Notes under the pieces: model-generated | What the model was told of the DNA's origin: nothing | Database searches by the model: none | What the model saw: only the letters and a program-made list of their open reading frames with translations | Assembly: GCA_036511855.1 (NCBI GenBank) | Contig: DATCBN010000074.1 | Location: 1 to 50,136 of the forward strand | Source of the DNA: Candidatus Eremiobacteraceae bacterium | GTDB lineage: Bacteria > Vulcanimicrobiota > Vulcanimicrobiia > Eremiobacterales > Eremiobacteraceae | Direction of reading: 5' to 3' | DNA: 50,136 bases | Made by a program: the position numbers and the translations under genes | In this document: piece by piece, positions 25,207-33,328 of the stretch | Position numbering within the stretch: the first letter of the stretch is position 1 | Layout of the letters: each line of letters starts with the position of its first letter

Positions 25207-26301
25207 TTAGTTCGAGGTCGGAGTATCGATCGCGACGCCGATCGGTTCGCCGCCCGACGTGAAGACACTACCCATCAGCGTGCAGCCGTTCCCGGCGCCC
25301 GGATTGTAGTGACTCATTTCAAATGCCTGGCCCTGGCCGGCATCTGCGTAGAAGAGGTGGTGTTGCGAGTGATTGATGTCGATGGTGACCGGGTCGACTG
25401 CGCCTTCGGTGCATACGCCGACGGGGGTGGCGAAGTTCGGAGACGTGTAGGAGCTCACGGTTCCGCCGCCGGAGGCGCTTTGATCGTCTAGGTCAACGTT
25501 CTCGCTGTTAGACGAACGGATGCCGCCGGGGAAGAGAAGCGACGCAGCGGTGTCGGCGAACGCGCCGCAGACGCCGGCCACGCAGCTGCCTTGCGACATG
25601 ACTGCAGAGGCGAAGCCTGAGCTAAAGCCGTCGTAGTACGTCGTGCCGTCCTTTTGGATGGTCACGAAAAAGGTTTCGGTGCCATCCGAGTTCAGATAGT
25701 TGTTGATCACGGCTCCGGTGTGCTTGTTCCATGTCGAGAGCCCGCCCACGCCGGCGTTGCTGATGATGTTAGAAGCGATGACGACGTTGTCGTTGGAGAC
25801 CGTCACGCCGGCCGGGTAATTACCGCCGTTGCTTGGATCCGAGTAGGTTATGAACGGGGTCGTTGCGCCTCTCTTGAACGCCAAAACATTGCCCCCGCCA
25901 TTAGGGTTTCCTGCGGTATTGGCAACGTAGAGGTTATCGTCATGGACCGTGATGCCTTGCGGCTCGACGAATCCGGTGAGGATTCCGCACGCTGATTGGC
26001 CGGCCAGATTGCCGGCGAAGATGTTGACGGTGTTGTCGGCTGCATCGGAGACGTACACAAGTATGCCGGTGGCCGGGCACGCATTGTAGCTCGCGCCATG
26101 GTAACCGGGTCGCGCGACGTGACCGATTCTTAGCATTCCGACCGGATTCAGAACGGAAGTGCTTCTACCGTTCACGCTGTGCACGTGACTTTGTGTGGAT
26201 GAGGGCATCTTCGGCGCGAGCGCCGAGCCGCTTGAGCAGCCGGCGAGCAATACGAGTGCTCCCGCTGCGCTCAGCGCTTGGATTGTGGTAGGAAAACGCA
26301 T
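25207..26301 (-). CDS. Beta-propeller-like lipoprotein, array paralogue 6
   Basis: 364 residues, signal peptide MRFPTTIQALSAAGALVLLA, lipobox LAGC; GAGGAGG precedes the ATG. Blades: ILVYVSDAADNTVNIFAGNL, NLYVANTAGNPNGGGNVLAF, VTVSNDNVVIASNII and GTETFFVTIQKDGTTYYDGF. The six cysteines are present (NACPATG, SACGI, SCVAGVC, GVCTEG, NGCTLMG). It is the most divergent member at the C-terminus, with a NPGAGNGCTLMGSVFTSG segment and end TPTSN. It shares an upstream leader element with paralogue 7. Confidence 0.8.
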   Translation of the reverse strand: MRFPTTIQALSAAGALVLLAGCSSGSALAPKMPSSTQSHVHSVNGRSTSVLNPVGMLRIGHVARPGYHGASYNACPATGILVYVSDAADNTVNIFAGNLAGQSACGILTGFVEPQGITVHDDNLYVANTAGNPNGGGNVLAFKRGATTPFITYSDPSNGGNYPAGVTVSNDNVVIASNIISNAGVGGLSTWNKHTGAVINNYLNSDGTETFFVTIQKDGTTYYDGFSSGFASAVMSQGSCVAGVCGAFADTAASLLFPGGIRSSNSENVDLDDQSASGGGTVSSYTSPNFATPVGVCTEGAVDPVTIDINHSQHHLFYADAGQGQAFEMSHYNPGAGNGCTLMGSVFTSGGEPIGVAIDTPTSN

Positions 26302-26366
26302 CTGGGTTTCCTCCTCAACGATTAAGGGGGCGCACTCCGGGAAGATCGGAGAAAATCACCGTACTT

Positions 26367-26388
26367 TTTGCAAGCGGTAGCTTGCAAA
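26367..26388. other. Leader hairpin upstream of array paralogue 6
   Basis: TTTGCAAGC-GGTA-GCTTGCAAA, a perfect 9-bp stem. Its inner arms GCAAGC/GCTTGC match the core of the abundant palindromic repeat, but the outer bases and loop differ. It lies about 65 nt upstream of the start, between the conserved leader element and the ribosome binding site. Confidence 0.45.
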
Positions 26389-26398
26389 CAAAGCAGAA

Positions 26399-26500
26399 CA
26401 GCAGCCTTCCCGAACGAGGGAGGTACGCTTGGTCCACTCTGCGTTTCGGGTCCGGCGGAATCCTCCGGGAAAAAAACCGCCGGGAAGAACTTAGAACTTT
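26399..26500 (-). promoter_or_regulatory. Conserved leader element, copy A
   Basis: About 100 nt on the minus strand that recur before paralogue 7 (27998-28097). Conserved pieces, reading toward the gene, are AAAGTTCTAA, a GGAGGATT segment, CCAAGCGTACCTC and GTTCGGGAAGG(C/T)TGCT, separated by a variable GC-rich part that can pair. It ends about 98 nt before the start of paralogue 6. I could not match it to a riboswitch class I know. A structured RNA leader or a shared promoter region are both possible. Confidence 0.4.
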
Positions 26501-26602
26501 CTTCCCATATGACAAGCGAAAATGAAGAGGCGGCCATCAAAGCGCTCGCTTAGTCGATTTGACGATCGACAGTGTAAACGATTAGATTAGTTGATCGACG
26601 AG

Positions 26603-26735
26603 GGGCAAGCGATGCTTGCCCTAGTACAAAAAAACGAATGGGCAAGCGATGCTTGCCCTAGTACGTAAGAACGACGGGGCAAGCGATGTTTGCCCTAGTA
26701 CGAAACGACGGGGCAAGCGATGCTTGCCCTCCTAC
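26603..26735. repeat. Four palindromic repeat hairpins in a row
   Basis: Hairpins GGGCAAGC-GAT-GCTTGCCC with TAGTAC at 26603-26627, 26640-26664 and 26677-26701, the third with arm change GCTTG to GTTTG, and a fourth with CTCCTAC at 26711-26735. Spacings are 37, 37 and 34 bp. They fill the gap between array paralogue 7 and the leader of paralogue 6. Confidence 0.9.
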
Positions 26736-26755
26736 AGAGAACGAGTAAACGAAAA

Positions 26756-26784
26756 GGCGGGCGCCGAAGCGCCCGCCCTTTTTG
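26756..26784. terminator. Strong rho-independent terminator after array paralogue 7
   Basis: GGCGGGCGC-CGAA-GCGCCCGCC, a perfect 9-bp GC stem with a stable CGAA tetraloop, flanked by AAAA on one side and CTTTTTG on the other, so it can terminate in both directions. It lies 28 nt beyond the stop at 26812 on the minus strand. Confidence 0.85.
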
Positions 26785-26811
26785 TCGATTTACGAATCGA
26801 CGGTTGCTGGA

Positions 26812-27876
26812 TTACTGCAGGTTCTCTGCACGATCGACGGCGACGCCGATCGGGAGACCGCTGGTGTTGCCAGCAATCGAACCCTTCGGAGCGCAAGCGC
26901 CCGTCGTGTTCGTGTACTTGAGCTCGGTCAGTTGGTCGAGGCCAGCGTCCGCGAGGAACATGTGGTGTTGCGAGTGGTTGACGTCGAAGCTGACGTCGTC
27001 AGTACCGGCGTGGTTGCAGACGCCGCCGCTGCCGAAGGCCGGCGGTTCGAACGTGGTCACTGGGCCGGTAGTGCTGCCGTTGCCCTGGTCATCCAGAGCG
27101 AGGTCTTCGCCGTCTTCCGAACGAACGCCGCCGGGGAACGTGAACGTTGCGCCGGTGTTGCTGTTTGAGTTGCAGCTGCCAGCGGTGCAGGTTTGCTTGA
27201 ACAGCCCGGTGGGATCGTCATAGTACATGGTGCCGTTGTTTTGGATTGTCAGGAAGAACGTTTCGTTACCGTCGGGATTCTGCATGTTGCCGATCAATGC
27301 GCCGGAGTTCTTGTTCCACGCGGAGATCGAACCTTCGCAGCTGCCACCGAAGATGTTTGATGCGTACACGATGTTGTCGCTCGAGACCGTGACGTCAACG
27401 GTGAACTGGCCGCTGCAGCTCGGATCCGTGTAGGTTATGAACGGCGTCGTCGCGCCTCTGTGAAAGGCCAAGACGTCGAGGCCGCCGGTGTTGGCAACGT
27501 AGAGGTTGCCGGCCTTGACGATCATGCCTTGGGGATTCGCCAATCCTGTGAGCTGTCCGCAAAGAACGAGCGGCGACGTGTTTCCGCCTTTGTAGATGTT
27601 GACGACGCCAAGGTTGAAGTCGGACATGTAGATCAGGGTGCCGGCGGCCGGACAGGCATTGAAGCCAACCTTGTTGTTCGGGTGGGTCCCAAACTGTTGC
27701 ACTTTCAAGAGGGTACTCGGGGATACCGCTGCCGGGATGCGGCCGCTGTTCATCACGCTGTGATGGCCTTGCAGCGCGGAGCCTATCGGCGCGATCGCCG
27801 AGCCGCTGGAGCAACCAGCAAGCAGCGCTAATGCTGCCGCTGCGCTCAGCGCTTGGATTGGGGTGGGAATACGCAT
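26812..27876 (-). CDS. Beta-propeller-like lipoprotein, array paralogue 7 (extra-cysteine subtype)
   Basis: 354 residues from ATG 27876, preceded by GAGGAGAG; the frame is open 126 nt upstream into the leader. Signal peptide MRIPTPIQALSAAAALALLA, lipobox LAGC. Blades: LIYMSDFNLGVVNIYKGG, NLYVANTGGLDVLAFHRGA, SISAWNKNSGALIGNMQNPD and ETFFLTIQNNGTMYYDDPTG. Common cysteines are in NACPAAG, LCGQ, TCTAGSC, GVCNHAG and GACAPKG. The two extra cysteines DPSCSGQF and FGGSCEGS match paralogue 3. It is the first gene of the array in transcription order. Function unknown. Confidence 0.8.
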   Translation of the reverse strand: MRIPTPIQALSAAAALALLAGCSSGSAIAPIGSALQGHHSVMNSGRIPAAVSPSTLLKVQQFGTHPNNKVGFNACPAAGTLIYMSDFNLGVVNIYKGGNTSPLVLCGQLTGLANPQGMIVKAGNLYVANTGGLDVLAFHRGATTPFITYTDPSCSGQFTVDVTVSSDNIVYASNIFGGSCEGSISAWNKNSGALIGNMQNPDGNETFFLTIQNNGTMYYDDPTGLFKQTCTAGSCNSNSNTGATFTFPGGVRSEDGEDLALDDQGNGSTTGPVTTFEPPAFGSGGVCNHAGTDDVSFDVNHSQHHMFLADAGLDQLTELKYTNTTGACAPKGSIAGNTSGLPIGVAVDRAENLQ

Positions 27877-27997
27877 TTGGATTTCTCTCCTCGACTTTAA
27901 GTGAGTCACTAAAGTAGCGCCCTGGATAACCGCTTTATCGAGAAATCGCCATTGTTTTGCGAGCATCGTTGTAAATGCTTGCGGACGATGGCTGAGA

Positions 27998-28097
27998 AGC
28001 AACCTTCCCGAACGGTGAGGTACGCTTGGGCCTGGGTGCGCGTCGGCGGCTACGTAATCCTCCGAGAATAATGCTGCCCGAGTATATTTAGAACTTT
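27998..28097 (-). promoter_or_regulatory. Conserved leader element, copy B
   Basis: Second copy of the element at 26399-26500, about 122 nt upstream of array paralogue 7. AAAGTTCTAA, CGGAGGATTACG, CCCAAGCGTACCTC and GTTCGGGAAGGTTGCT are retained while the middle differs, a pattern expected of a structured leader or regulatory site. The surrounding 27877-28204 gap holds no other feature I can support. Confidence 0.4.
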
Positions 28098-28204
28098 ATG
28101 CTTACCGCCGTGGAATACTACGTGCTAGACAGGTACTTTTGTCTCAATGAGGCATATGGCTCCCCAGCGAACGCGGTTTCAAATTCCGGGAAATGGAGTG
28201 CGCT

Positions 28205-28417
28205 GTGTCACAGTTTCTCGCTTTTGCCGTATCAGTTTTCGTCGCGTTCAGCCTAGCGAATGGATTTGGCTCAGGTTCGTCCCATCAGGTGCGACTTTTC
28301 ATGCACCCCCCGCCCGCGGACGCAGATCCGGCAGGCGTAAGTGGCGGCGGTCCAGTGGGCAGCACGGTCGTTCACCCCACGCCGACCTCGCCTCCGCGAC
28401 ACGGCGCGGGATCGTAA
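28205..28417 (+). CDS. Possible small secreted Pro-rich protein
   Basis: A short frame of about 70 residues. From GTG 28205, MSQFLAFAVSVFVAFSLANG looks like a signal peptide, followed by a Pro/Gly/His-rich tail (MHPPPADADPAGVSGGG). GGAG ends six nt before that GTG; an in-frame ATG at 28193 overlaps the ribosome binding site and is less likely. It is 37 nt ahead of the TPR-LuxR regulator on the same strand. No family recognised; it could be spurious. Confidence 0.4.
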   Translation: MSQFLAFAVSVFVAFSLANGFGSGSSHQVRLFMHPPPADADPAGVSGGGPVGSTVVHPTPTSPPRHGAGS

Positions 28418-28454
28418 TAACAATGATCATCATCGCGCGCGTTAGCATTTACTC

Positions 28455-29969
28455 ATGACAGGCAAACATCAAGCTCACCGTCTCGAACCGGATGCTAGAC
28501 CCGATAGCATCACGGCTGCTATTCGGTTGTGGGCTGACGGCGATTTCGCCGCGTGTTTGCGCGAACTCGACGATATCGCATTCGACGCGCAGACTTCAGA
28601 GAGCGTGCTCGTCCGCGCGCGCGCGTTGCTGCGGCTCGATCGAATCGAAGCAGCAGAGACATGGCTGCACCTCACCGCATCGAAACACGCCACACACGAC
28701 GCGCGCGCCACGTACCTCATGCTCGCAGGAAGCGCGGCCTCGCGCCTGAGCAAACCTGCGCTCGCACACGAATTGTTCGATGAAGCCGAACGGCTGCGCC
28801 CGCACAAAAGCGTTTGCGCGGAATTGGCATACTATCGCGCGCTCGAGCATTGGCAAGACGGCCGCAGCGACGAAGCGCGCGCGGTACTCGCACCGGCGCT
28901 GGATCCGGCCGAAGACATCATCTACGCACGCGCGCTGTCGCTCGTCGGTTGGACCTACGTGGCCGAGCAGCGTTATGCCGACGGCGCAAAAACATTCGGC
29001 GAGTCGCTCACCGTCCTGCGTCATTGCCGGAACAAAGACGCGCACCTCCACGCCACGCTCTTGCACGCATCCGCCATCGGCGTCGCCGAACTTGCGGCGG
29101 GCGATGCGCAGCGGCTTGCGGGCGAAGTCGAAGAGTTTCCGTGGACGACGGGCGAGCTTGAAGAACATTTTCAAACGCTTCGCCACATCGGATTGGCGTT
29201 CGCCCGCCGCGGTCAAGCGGAGCCCGCGTTCCTCCACTTCGTGCGCGCCGCCGATCTGGCGCCGCGCAGCGCGTGGGCCGTGCTCGCGTTCGCCGATTGC
29301 GCGGCAGCGGCGTCCACCATGGGCGAGCCGCACGGCGCGCGCGCGTTTCTCCAGTTCGCGTGCGCCTCAGCCGAGCACGTCAATTGGAATCTTGTGGAAG
29401 GCGAATCGCGTCTCGCACTATTGCAGTTGGCGCTCGCGCTTGCACGTTCGGGCAATGGGAGCCGGGCGCGACGCTTCGTGTTGCAGTTCGGCGAGAGCGC
29501 GAAATTCCGCGGCCTTAGCGCGTTGCGGGGAGATCCCCGCGCCGGCATCTACCGCAGGCATGTCGAAGCCGTTGTGGCGGGTGCGATGGGTGAGGCCGGC
29601 GCGGCAGATGCGCTTGCGAGCGTCAAGACCGACTGGGAATCCATCGGCTACGAATGGCGCGCGATGGAAGTCGAGCACGATCTTAAGACCATCGCGAAAT
29701 TGACCACTGGCGAAGAGCCCGCTCTCCAAGCGCCGGTACTTCCGCAGCGCGGCCACGATCCACTCATGACCGACGAACAGCGGCGCCTCATGCGCCTCGT
29801 GCTGGAGGGCCGGTCGCGCAAAGAAATCGCCACGCATCTGAAACTCAGCATCAACACGGTGCGCAACTATCTTAGTGTGCTCTATCGGCTCTTCGGAGTT
29901 TCTACTCGCTCCGAGCTTATCGTGCGCTGCATAAAGGACGAGCGCGTCCTCGAGTCCATCGCCCGCTGA
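28455..29969 (+). CDS. LuxR-type transcriptional regulator with N-terminal TPR-like repeats
   Basis: A 504-residue regulator. Residues 1-420 are Ala-rich helical pairs of TPR type (for example LVRARALLRLDRIEAAETWL and DEAERLRPHKSVCAELAYYR), probably a sensor or interaction platform. There is no receiver domain and no Walker A, so it is neither a two-component nor a MalT/STAND regulator. The C-terminal 65 residues are a LuxR/GerE helix-turn-helix beginning near 437: TDEQRRLMRLVLEGRSRKEI, then LKLSINTVRNYLSVLYRLFG. It is divergent from the lipoprotein array and immediately upstream of whiA. Control of the neighbouring lipoprotein genes is possible but not shown. Confidence 0.85.
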   Translation: MTGKHQAHRLEPDARPDSITAAIRLWADGDFAACLRELDDIAFDAQTSESVLVRARALLRLDRIEAAETWLHLTASKHATHDARATYLMLAGSAASRLSKPALAHELFDEAERLRPHKSVCAELAYYRALEHWQDGRSDEARAVLAPALDPAEDIIYARALSLVGWTYVAEQRYADGAKTFGESLTVLRHCRNKDAHLHATLLHASAIGVAELAAGDAQRLAGEVEEFPWTTGELEEHFQTLRHIGLAFARRGQAEPAFLHFVRAADLAPRSAWAVLAFADCAAAASTMGEPHGARAFLQFACASAEHVNWNLVEGESRLALLQLALALARSGNGSRARRFVLQFGESAKFRGLSALRGDPRAGIYRRHVEAVVAGAMGEAGAADALASVKTDWESIGYEWRAMEVEHDLKTIAKLTTGEEPALQAPVLPQRGHDPLMTDEQRRLMRLVLEGRSRKEIATHLKLSINTVRNYLSVLYRLFGVSTRSELIVRCIKDERVLESIAR

Positions 29970-29993
29970 GGCGTTTTCCCCGGTAACCGCAGC

Positions 29994-30986
29994 ATGTTCT
30001 CCGCCGACGCCAAGGATGAGATCGCGCGCGCGCGCTTCGAGCGCGAGTGCTGTCCTGCGGTGTTCTTGCGCTCGCTCGCCGGCTTTTCGGCCAGAATCGG
30101 GGCCGCGTCCCATGGACGACATCCCGTACTAGGGCAAGCATCGCTTGCCCATGGGAAATTGCCCGTACTAGGGCAAGCATCGCTTGCCCATGGGAAATCG
30201 CCCGTACTAGGGCAAGCATCGCTTGCCCATCGGTCGCTCATCGTCCGCACCGAGCGCGGCGCGATCGCGCGCGCGGCGCTCAAGGCGGCGAAAACCGTGG
30301 GGATCATCGCGCACGCGACGCACGTGGCCGGCACGCGCTTTCACGACGGCAACATCGTCACCGTGACTTGCGATGCGCCGCTCTCCACGCGATTGAATCC
30401 GCCCGCCCGCAGTTGCTGCCGTCGCGCGTGGCTTCGCGGCGCGTTCTTGGCGTGCGGATCGGTATCGGATCCGGCGCGCGGCTATCACCTCGAGTTGTAC
30501 TGCCGCGACGACGCCGCAGCGCGCGCGCTCACGCAAGGGTTGACCGACTTACGCATCGATGCGGGCATAACGCGGCGCCGTCACCGCGCGCTCGTGTACG
30601 TCAAGGGCGTGCAGGCCGTGGCCGACTTGCTCGCACAAATGGGCGCGACGAATGCCGTTCTGATCCTCGACGATCTGCGCGCGCGGCGCGAGACGAAAAA
30701 TGTCATCCGGCGCGCCGTGAACGCCGAGACCGCGAATGCGGCGCGGGCCGGCGCCGCGAGCGCGCGTCAGCGCGAAGCAGCCGTCGCGCTTTTGGGAAAA
30801 GCAGGATTGAAGATGCTCACGCCGCCGATTCGCGAAGCGGCGCGGCTGCGCGTAGCGCATCCCGATCTCACGCTTGCGGAACTAGCCAAGCGGACGAAGC
30901 CGGCCGTGACAAAAGCCACGATGGGCTATCGTCTGCGCGCGCTGGAACGCCTTGCCGGCAGCGGCAAGCGGAGTATGCGCAAGTAA
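29994..30986 (+). CDS. whiA: WhiA-family DNA-binding regulator carrying an in-frame triple repeat insertion
   Basis: 330 residues. WhiA couples to cell division or sporulation control and has a LAGLIDADG-like N-terminal domain plus a C-terminal helix-turn-helix. [20 protein letters not shown] is the expected N-terminus. The C-terminal HTH is visible in [20 protein letters not shown] and [15 protein letters not shown]. Residues 45-79 are foreign: VLGQASLAH occurs three times (45-53, 58-66, 71-79), exactly the translation of three palindromic repeats. They fall between GFSARIG and [16 protein letters not shown], where normal WhiA has a short beta turn. The reading frame is intact across the insertion. 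It is followed by gap, pgk and tpiA, the classical whiA context. No strong ribosome binding site is visible. Confidence 0.9.
   Translation: MFSADAKDEIARARFERECCPAVFLRSLAGFSARIGAASHGRHPVLGQASLAHGKLPVLGQASLAHGKSPVLGQASLAHRSLIVRTERGAIARAALKAAKTVGIIAHATHVAGTRFHDGNIVTVTCDAPLSTRLNPPARSCCRRAWLRGAFLACGSVSDPARGYHLELYCRDDAAARALTQGLTDLRIDAGITRRRHRALVYVKGVQAVADLLAQMGATNAVLILDDLRARRETKNVIRRAVNAETANAARAGAASARQREAAVALLGKAGLKMLTPPIREAARLRVAHPDLTLAELAKRTKPAVTKATMGYRLRALERLAGSGKRSMRK
30126..30228 (+). repeat. Three palindromic repeats inside whiA
   Basis: Copies at 30126-30150, 30165-30189 and 30204-30228, each GTACTA followed by hairpin GGGCAAGC-ATC-GCTTGCCC. The period is exactly 39 bp (13 codons) and the spacers after copies 1 and 2 differ by one base (CATGGGAAATTG and CATGGGAAATCG), so the array grew by tandem duplication. 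All are in the orientation and frame that read V-L-G-Q-A-S-L-A-H. Confidence 0.95.
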
Positions 30987-30998
30987 TAGAAGGACGTT

Positions 30999-31020
30999 CT
31001 CGCCGACTAAAGTCGGCGAG
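30999..31020. terminator. Hairpin after whiA, related to the second palindrome family
   Basis: CTCGCCGAC-TAAA-GTCGGCGAG, a perfect 9-bp stem with the family's TAAA-type loop, twelve nt after the whiA stop. No U tract follows, so it could be a repeat copy, a weak terminator or an RNA-stability element between whiA and gap. Confidence 0.5.
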
Positions 31021-31117
31021 GCTACGGCTGAGGTCGCGGGTTGTTGCAGGTTCGGGCGTGGCCGCGCGGGTAAAATCGAGGAGACGCACGCTTCGCACCT
31101 TTTGGAGGTTCGCACAC

Positions 31118-32131
31118 GTGGCTTTCCGCATCGCCATCAACGGCTTTGGCCGCATCGGCCGCCAGGCTTTCCGCGCCATCATGGAACGGCAAAAAGACAT
31201 CGAAGTGGTGGCCGTCAACGATCTCGGGGACGCCAAGACCGCGACACACCTCTTCAAATACGATTCCACCTACGGTAGGTATCCCGGAACCGTCACGCAC
31301 ACAGCAGACTCGTTCACGGTGGACGGCACCACGATCAAGCTCGTGCAGGAGCGCGATCCGGCAAAGCTGCCGTGGAAAGCGCTCGGCGTGGACCTCGTCA
31401 TCGAGTCCACCGGCTTCTTCACCGATGCGACAAAAGCCAAAGCGCATATCGACGCCGGCGCAAAACGCGTGATCATCTCCGCCCCTGCAAAGAACGAAGA
31501 CATCACAATCGTGCTTGGTGTGAACGACGACAAGTTCGACCCCGCCAAGCACTTCATCATCTCAAACGCGTCGTGCACCACCAACGGTTTGGCGCCGCCC
31601 ACCAAAGTGCTGCTCGATGAGCTGGGCATCGTCAAAGGCACGATGACCACCATCCACTCGTACACAAACGACCAGCGCCTGCTCGACTTTCCGCACGAGG
31701 ACTTGCGTCGCGCGCGCGCGGCGGCTCTGAACATCATCCCCACCACCACCGGCGCGGCCAAGGCCATCTATCTCGTGATTCCCGAGATGAAGGGCAAGCT
31801 CGACGGCTTCTCGCTGCGCGTGCCGTCGCCCACCGTCTCCGTCATCGATCTCGTGGTGGAGACCGAGAAGTCCACCACCAAGGACGACGTCAACGCGATG
31901 ATGCGCAAGTGGTCGGAAACCCCGCGCATGAACGGCATCCTCGGCGTCACCGACGAGCCGCTCGTCTCGACCGACTTCCGCGGCGACTCTCGCTCGTCCA
32001 TCGTCGACATGCTCTCCACCCTGGTCGTCGGCGGCAATCTCGTGAAAGTGATCGCCTGGTACGACAACGAGTGGGGCTACTCGTGTCGCTTGGCCGATCT
32101 CGCGGCATTTGTTTTGAAGAAATCCGCGTGA
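31118..32131 (+). CDS. gap: Glyceraldehyde-3-phosphate dehydrogenase
   Basis: A 337-residue NAD-type GAPDH (glyceraldehyde 3-phosphate + NAD + Pi to 1,3-bisphosphoglycerate). Start GTG at 31118, seven nt after TTTTGGAGG; the frame is open far upstream through whiA's other frame, which is fortuitous. [16 protein letters not shown] is the Rossmann entry and D35 in VNDLGD favours NAD. C153 in SNASCTTNG is the catalytic cysteine and H180 in TIHSYTNDQ its partner. The position usually Cys in CTTNC is Gly here, which is tolerated in other GAPDHs. First gene of the glycolytic cluster gap-pgk-tpiA-gpmI. Confidence 0.97.
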   Translation: MAFRIAINGFGRIGRQAFRAIMERQKDIEVVAVNDLGDAKTATHLFKYDSTYGRYPGTVTHTADSFTVDGTTIKLVQERDPAKLPWKALGVDLVIESTGFFTDATKAKAHIDAGAKRVIISAPAKNEDITIVLGVNDDKFDPAKHFIISNASCTTNGLAPPTKVLLDELGIVKGTMTTIHSYTNDQRLLDFPHEDLRRARAAALNIIPTTTGAAKAIYLVIPEMKGKLDGFSLRVPSPTVSVIDLVVETEKSTTKDDVNAMMRKWSETPRMNGILGVTDEPLVSTDFRGDSRSSIVDMLSTLVVGGNLVKVIAWYDNEWGYSCRLADLAAFVLKKSA

Positions 32132-32137
32132 GCTGAA

Positions 32138-33328
32138 GTGAGCGAACGTCGCTTAGCGGACGCCGATGTGCGCGGCAAACGCGTGCTGGTCCGCGAAGAT
32201 CTCAATGTTCCGCTGGACGGCGGCCACATCACCGATGACACGCGCATCCTTGCAGCCGCGCCCACGCTGCGCGGTTTGAGCGACCGCGGGGCCAAGGTGA
32301 TCGTGCTGTCGCACCTCGGCCGGCCCGACGGCAAGGTCGTCGAGGGGTTGAGCCTCGCGCCCGTTGCCTCTCGTCTCGGCGACATCTTGGACTTGCGGGT
32401 GAAGCTCGCCACGGATTGTGTCGGCCCAGCGGCCGAATCGGCCATCGACGCGATGAACGACGGCGACGTGCTGATGCTCGAAAACGTGCGCTTTCATAAG
32501 GAAGAGGAAGCAAACGATCCGGGCTTTGCCAAGCAGCTTGCGGCGCTCGGCGACCTGTACGTGAACGACGCGTTCGGCACCGCGCACCGGGCGCACGCGT
32601 CCACGGCGGGCATCGCGGCCTACATTCCATCGTACATGGGTCCGCTCATGGCCCGCGAACTCGACGTGCTCGATTCCATCCTCGCCGATCCGCACCGGCC
32701 GTTCGTCGCCGTTCTCGGCGGGGCCAAGGTGGCCGACAAGATCGCGGTGATCGAGCGGCTGCTGGAACTGTGCGATCAGATCGTCGTCGGCGGCGGAATG
32801 GCGAACACGCTGTTGGCCGCCGAGGGCATCGACGTTGGCAAATCGTTGCGCGATGCCGACCTCGGTCCCGCCGGCGCGGTGCTCGCGAAGCTCAAGACCG
32901 GACATGTGAAGGCGCATCTGCATTTGCCGAGCGACGCCGTCGTCGCGGTAGAACTGAAGGAAGGCGTCGACACGCATTTCGCCGAGGTGAGCAAGGTCGC
33001 GCCCGACGAGATGATCCTCGACATCGGTCCGACGACCGCGGAGCACTATCGCGGCATCATCTTGCACGCGAAAACGGTGCTGTGGAACGGCCCCATGGGC
33101 GTCTTCGAAAACGATGCGTTCGCAGCCGGGACCGAAGCCGTCGGTCAGGCGATCGTGGACTCGGGAGCCATGTCGGTGGTGGGCGGCGGCGATTCTGCCG
33201 CGGCGGCGCATCAACTCGGGTTCGCGGCGAAGATGACGCACATCTCCACGGGCGGCGGCGCCACACTAGAATATATCGAAGGACGCGACTTGCCGGGCGT
33301 CACGGCGCTGCGCAACTCCGCGCAGTAG
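32138..33328 (+). CDS. pgk: Phosphoglycerate kinase
   Basis: 396 residues, converting 1,3-bisphosphoglycerate and ADP to 3-phosphoglycerate and ATP. The GTG start lies six nt after the gap stop. Family signatures: RVLVREDLNVPLDGG (substrate binding), LSHLGRPDG, FGTAHRAHASTAG, VLGGAKVADKI, NGPMGVFE and the nucleotide loop VGGGDSAAAA. The stop TAG overlaps the tpiA GTG by one base. Length and motifs are complete. Confidence 0.97.
   Translation: MSERRLADADVRGKRVLVREDLNVPLDGGHITDDTRILAAAPTLRGLSDRGAKVIVLSHLGRPDGKVVEGLSLAPVASRLGDILDLRVKLATDCVGPAAESAIDAMNDGDVLMLENVRFHKEEEANDPGFAKQLAALGDLYVNDAFGTAHRAHASTAGIAAYIPSYMGPLMARELDVLDSILADPHRPFVAVLGGAKVADKIAVIERLLELCDQIVVGGGMANTLLAAEGIDVGKSLRDADLGPAGAVLAKLKTGHVKAHLHLPSDAVVAVELKEGVDTHFAEVSKVAPDEMILDIGPTTAEHYRGIILHAKTVLWNGPMGVFENDAFAAGTEAVGQAIVDSGAMSVVGGGDSAAAAHQLGFAAKMTHISTGGGATLEYIEGRDLPGVTALRNSAQ

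Noticed and set aside
26603-26735. Regularly spaced repeats resembling a CRISPR array
   Set aside because: The repeats are hairpins scattered across the whole window in both orientations, the intervals are short and partly repeated themselves, and there is no cas gene.
28178-28200. Possible tRNA T-loop-like sequence (TTTCAAATTCC)
   Set aside because: No matching acceptor, D or anticodon arms around it; no tRNA found elsewhere either.
28147-28458. A 103-codon frame before the LuxR gene
   Set aside because: Arg-rich with no signal peptide and overlaps the better candidate at 28205-28417, which has GGAG at the right distance.
30047-31117. A very long open frame running through whiA into gap
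   Set aside because: The upstream part is another frame of whiA, Arg-rich and without any domain; GAPDH clearly begins at GTG 31118 behind TTTTGGAGG.
31570-31590. GAPDH motif CTTNG instead of CTTNC as a sign of an inactive enzyme
   Set aside because: Only the first Cys is catalytic and it is present; the second position varies in functional GAPDHs.
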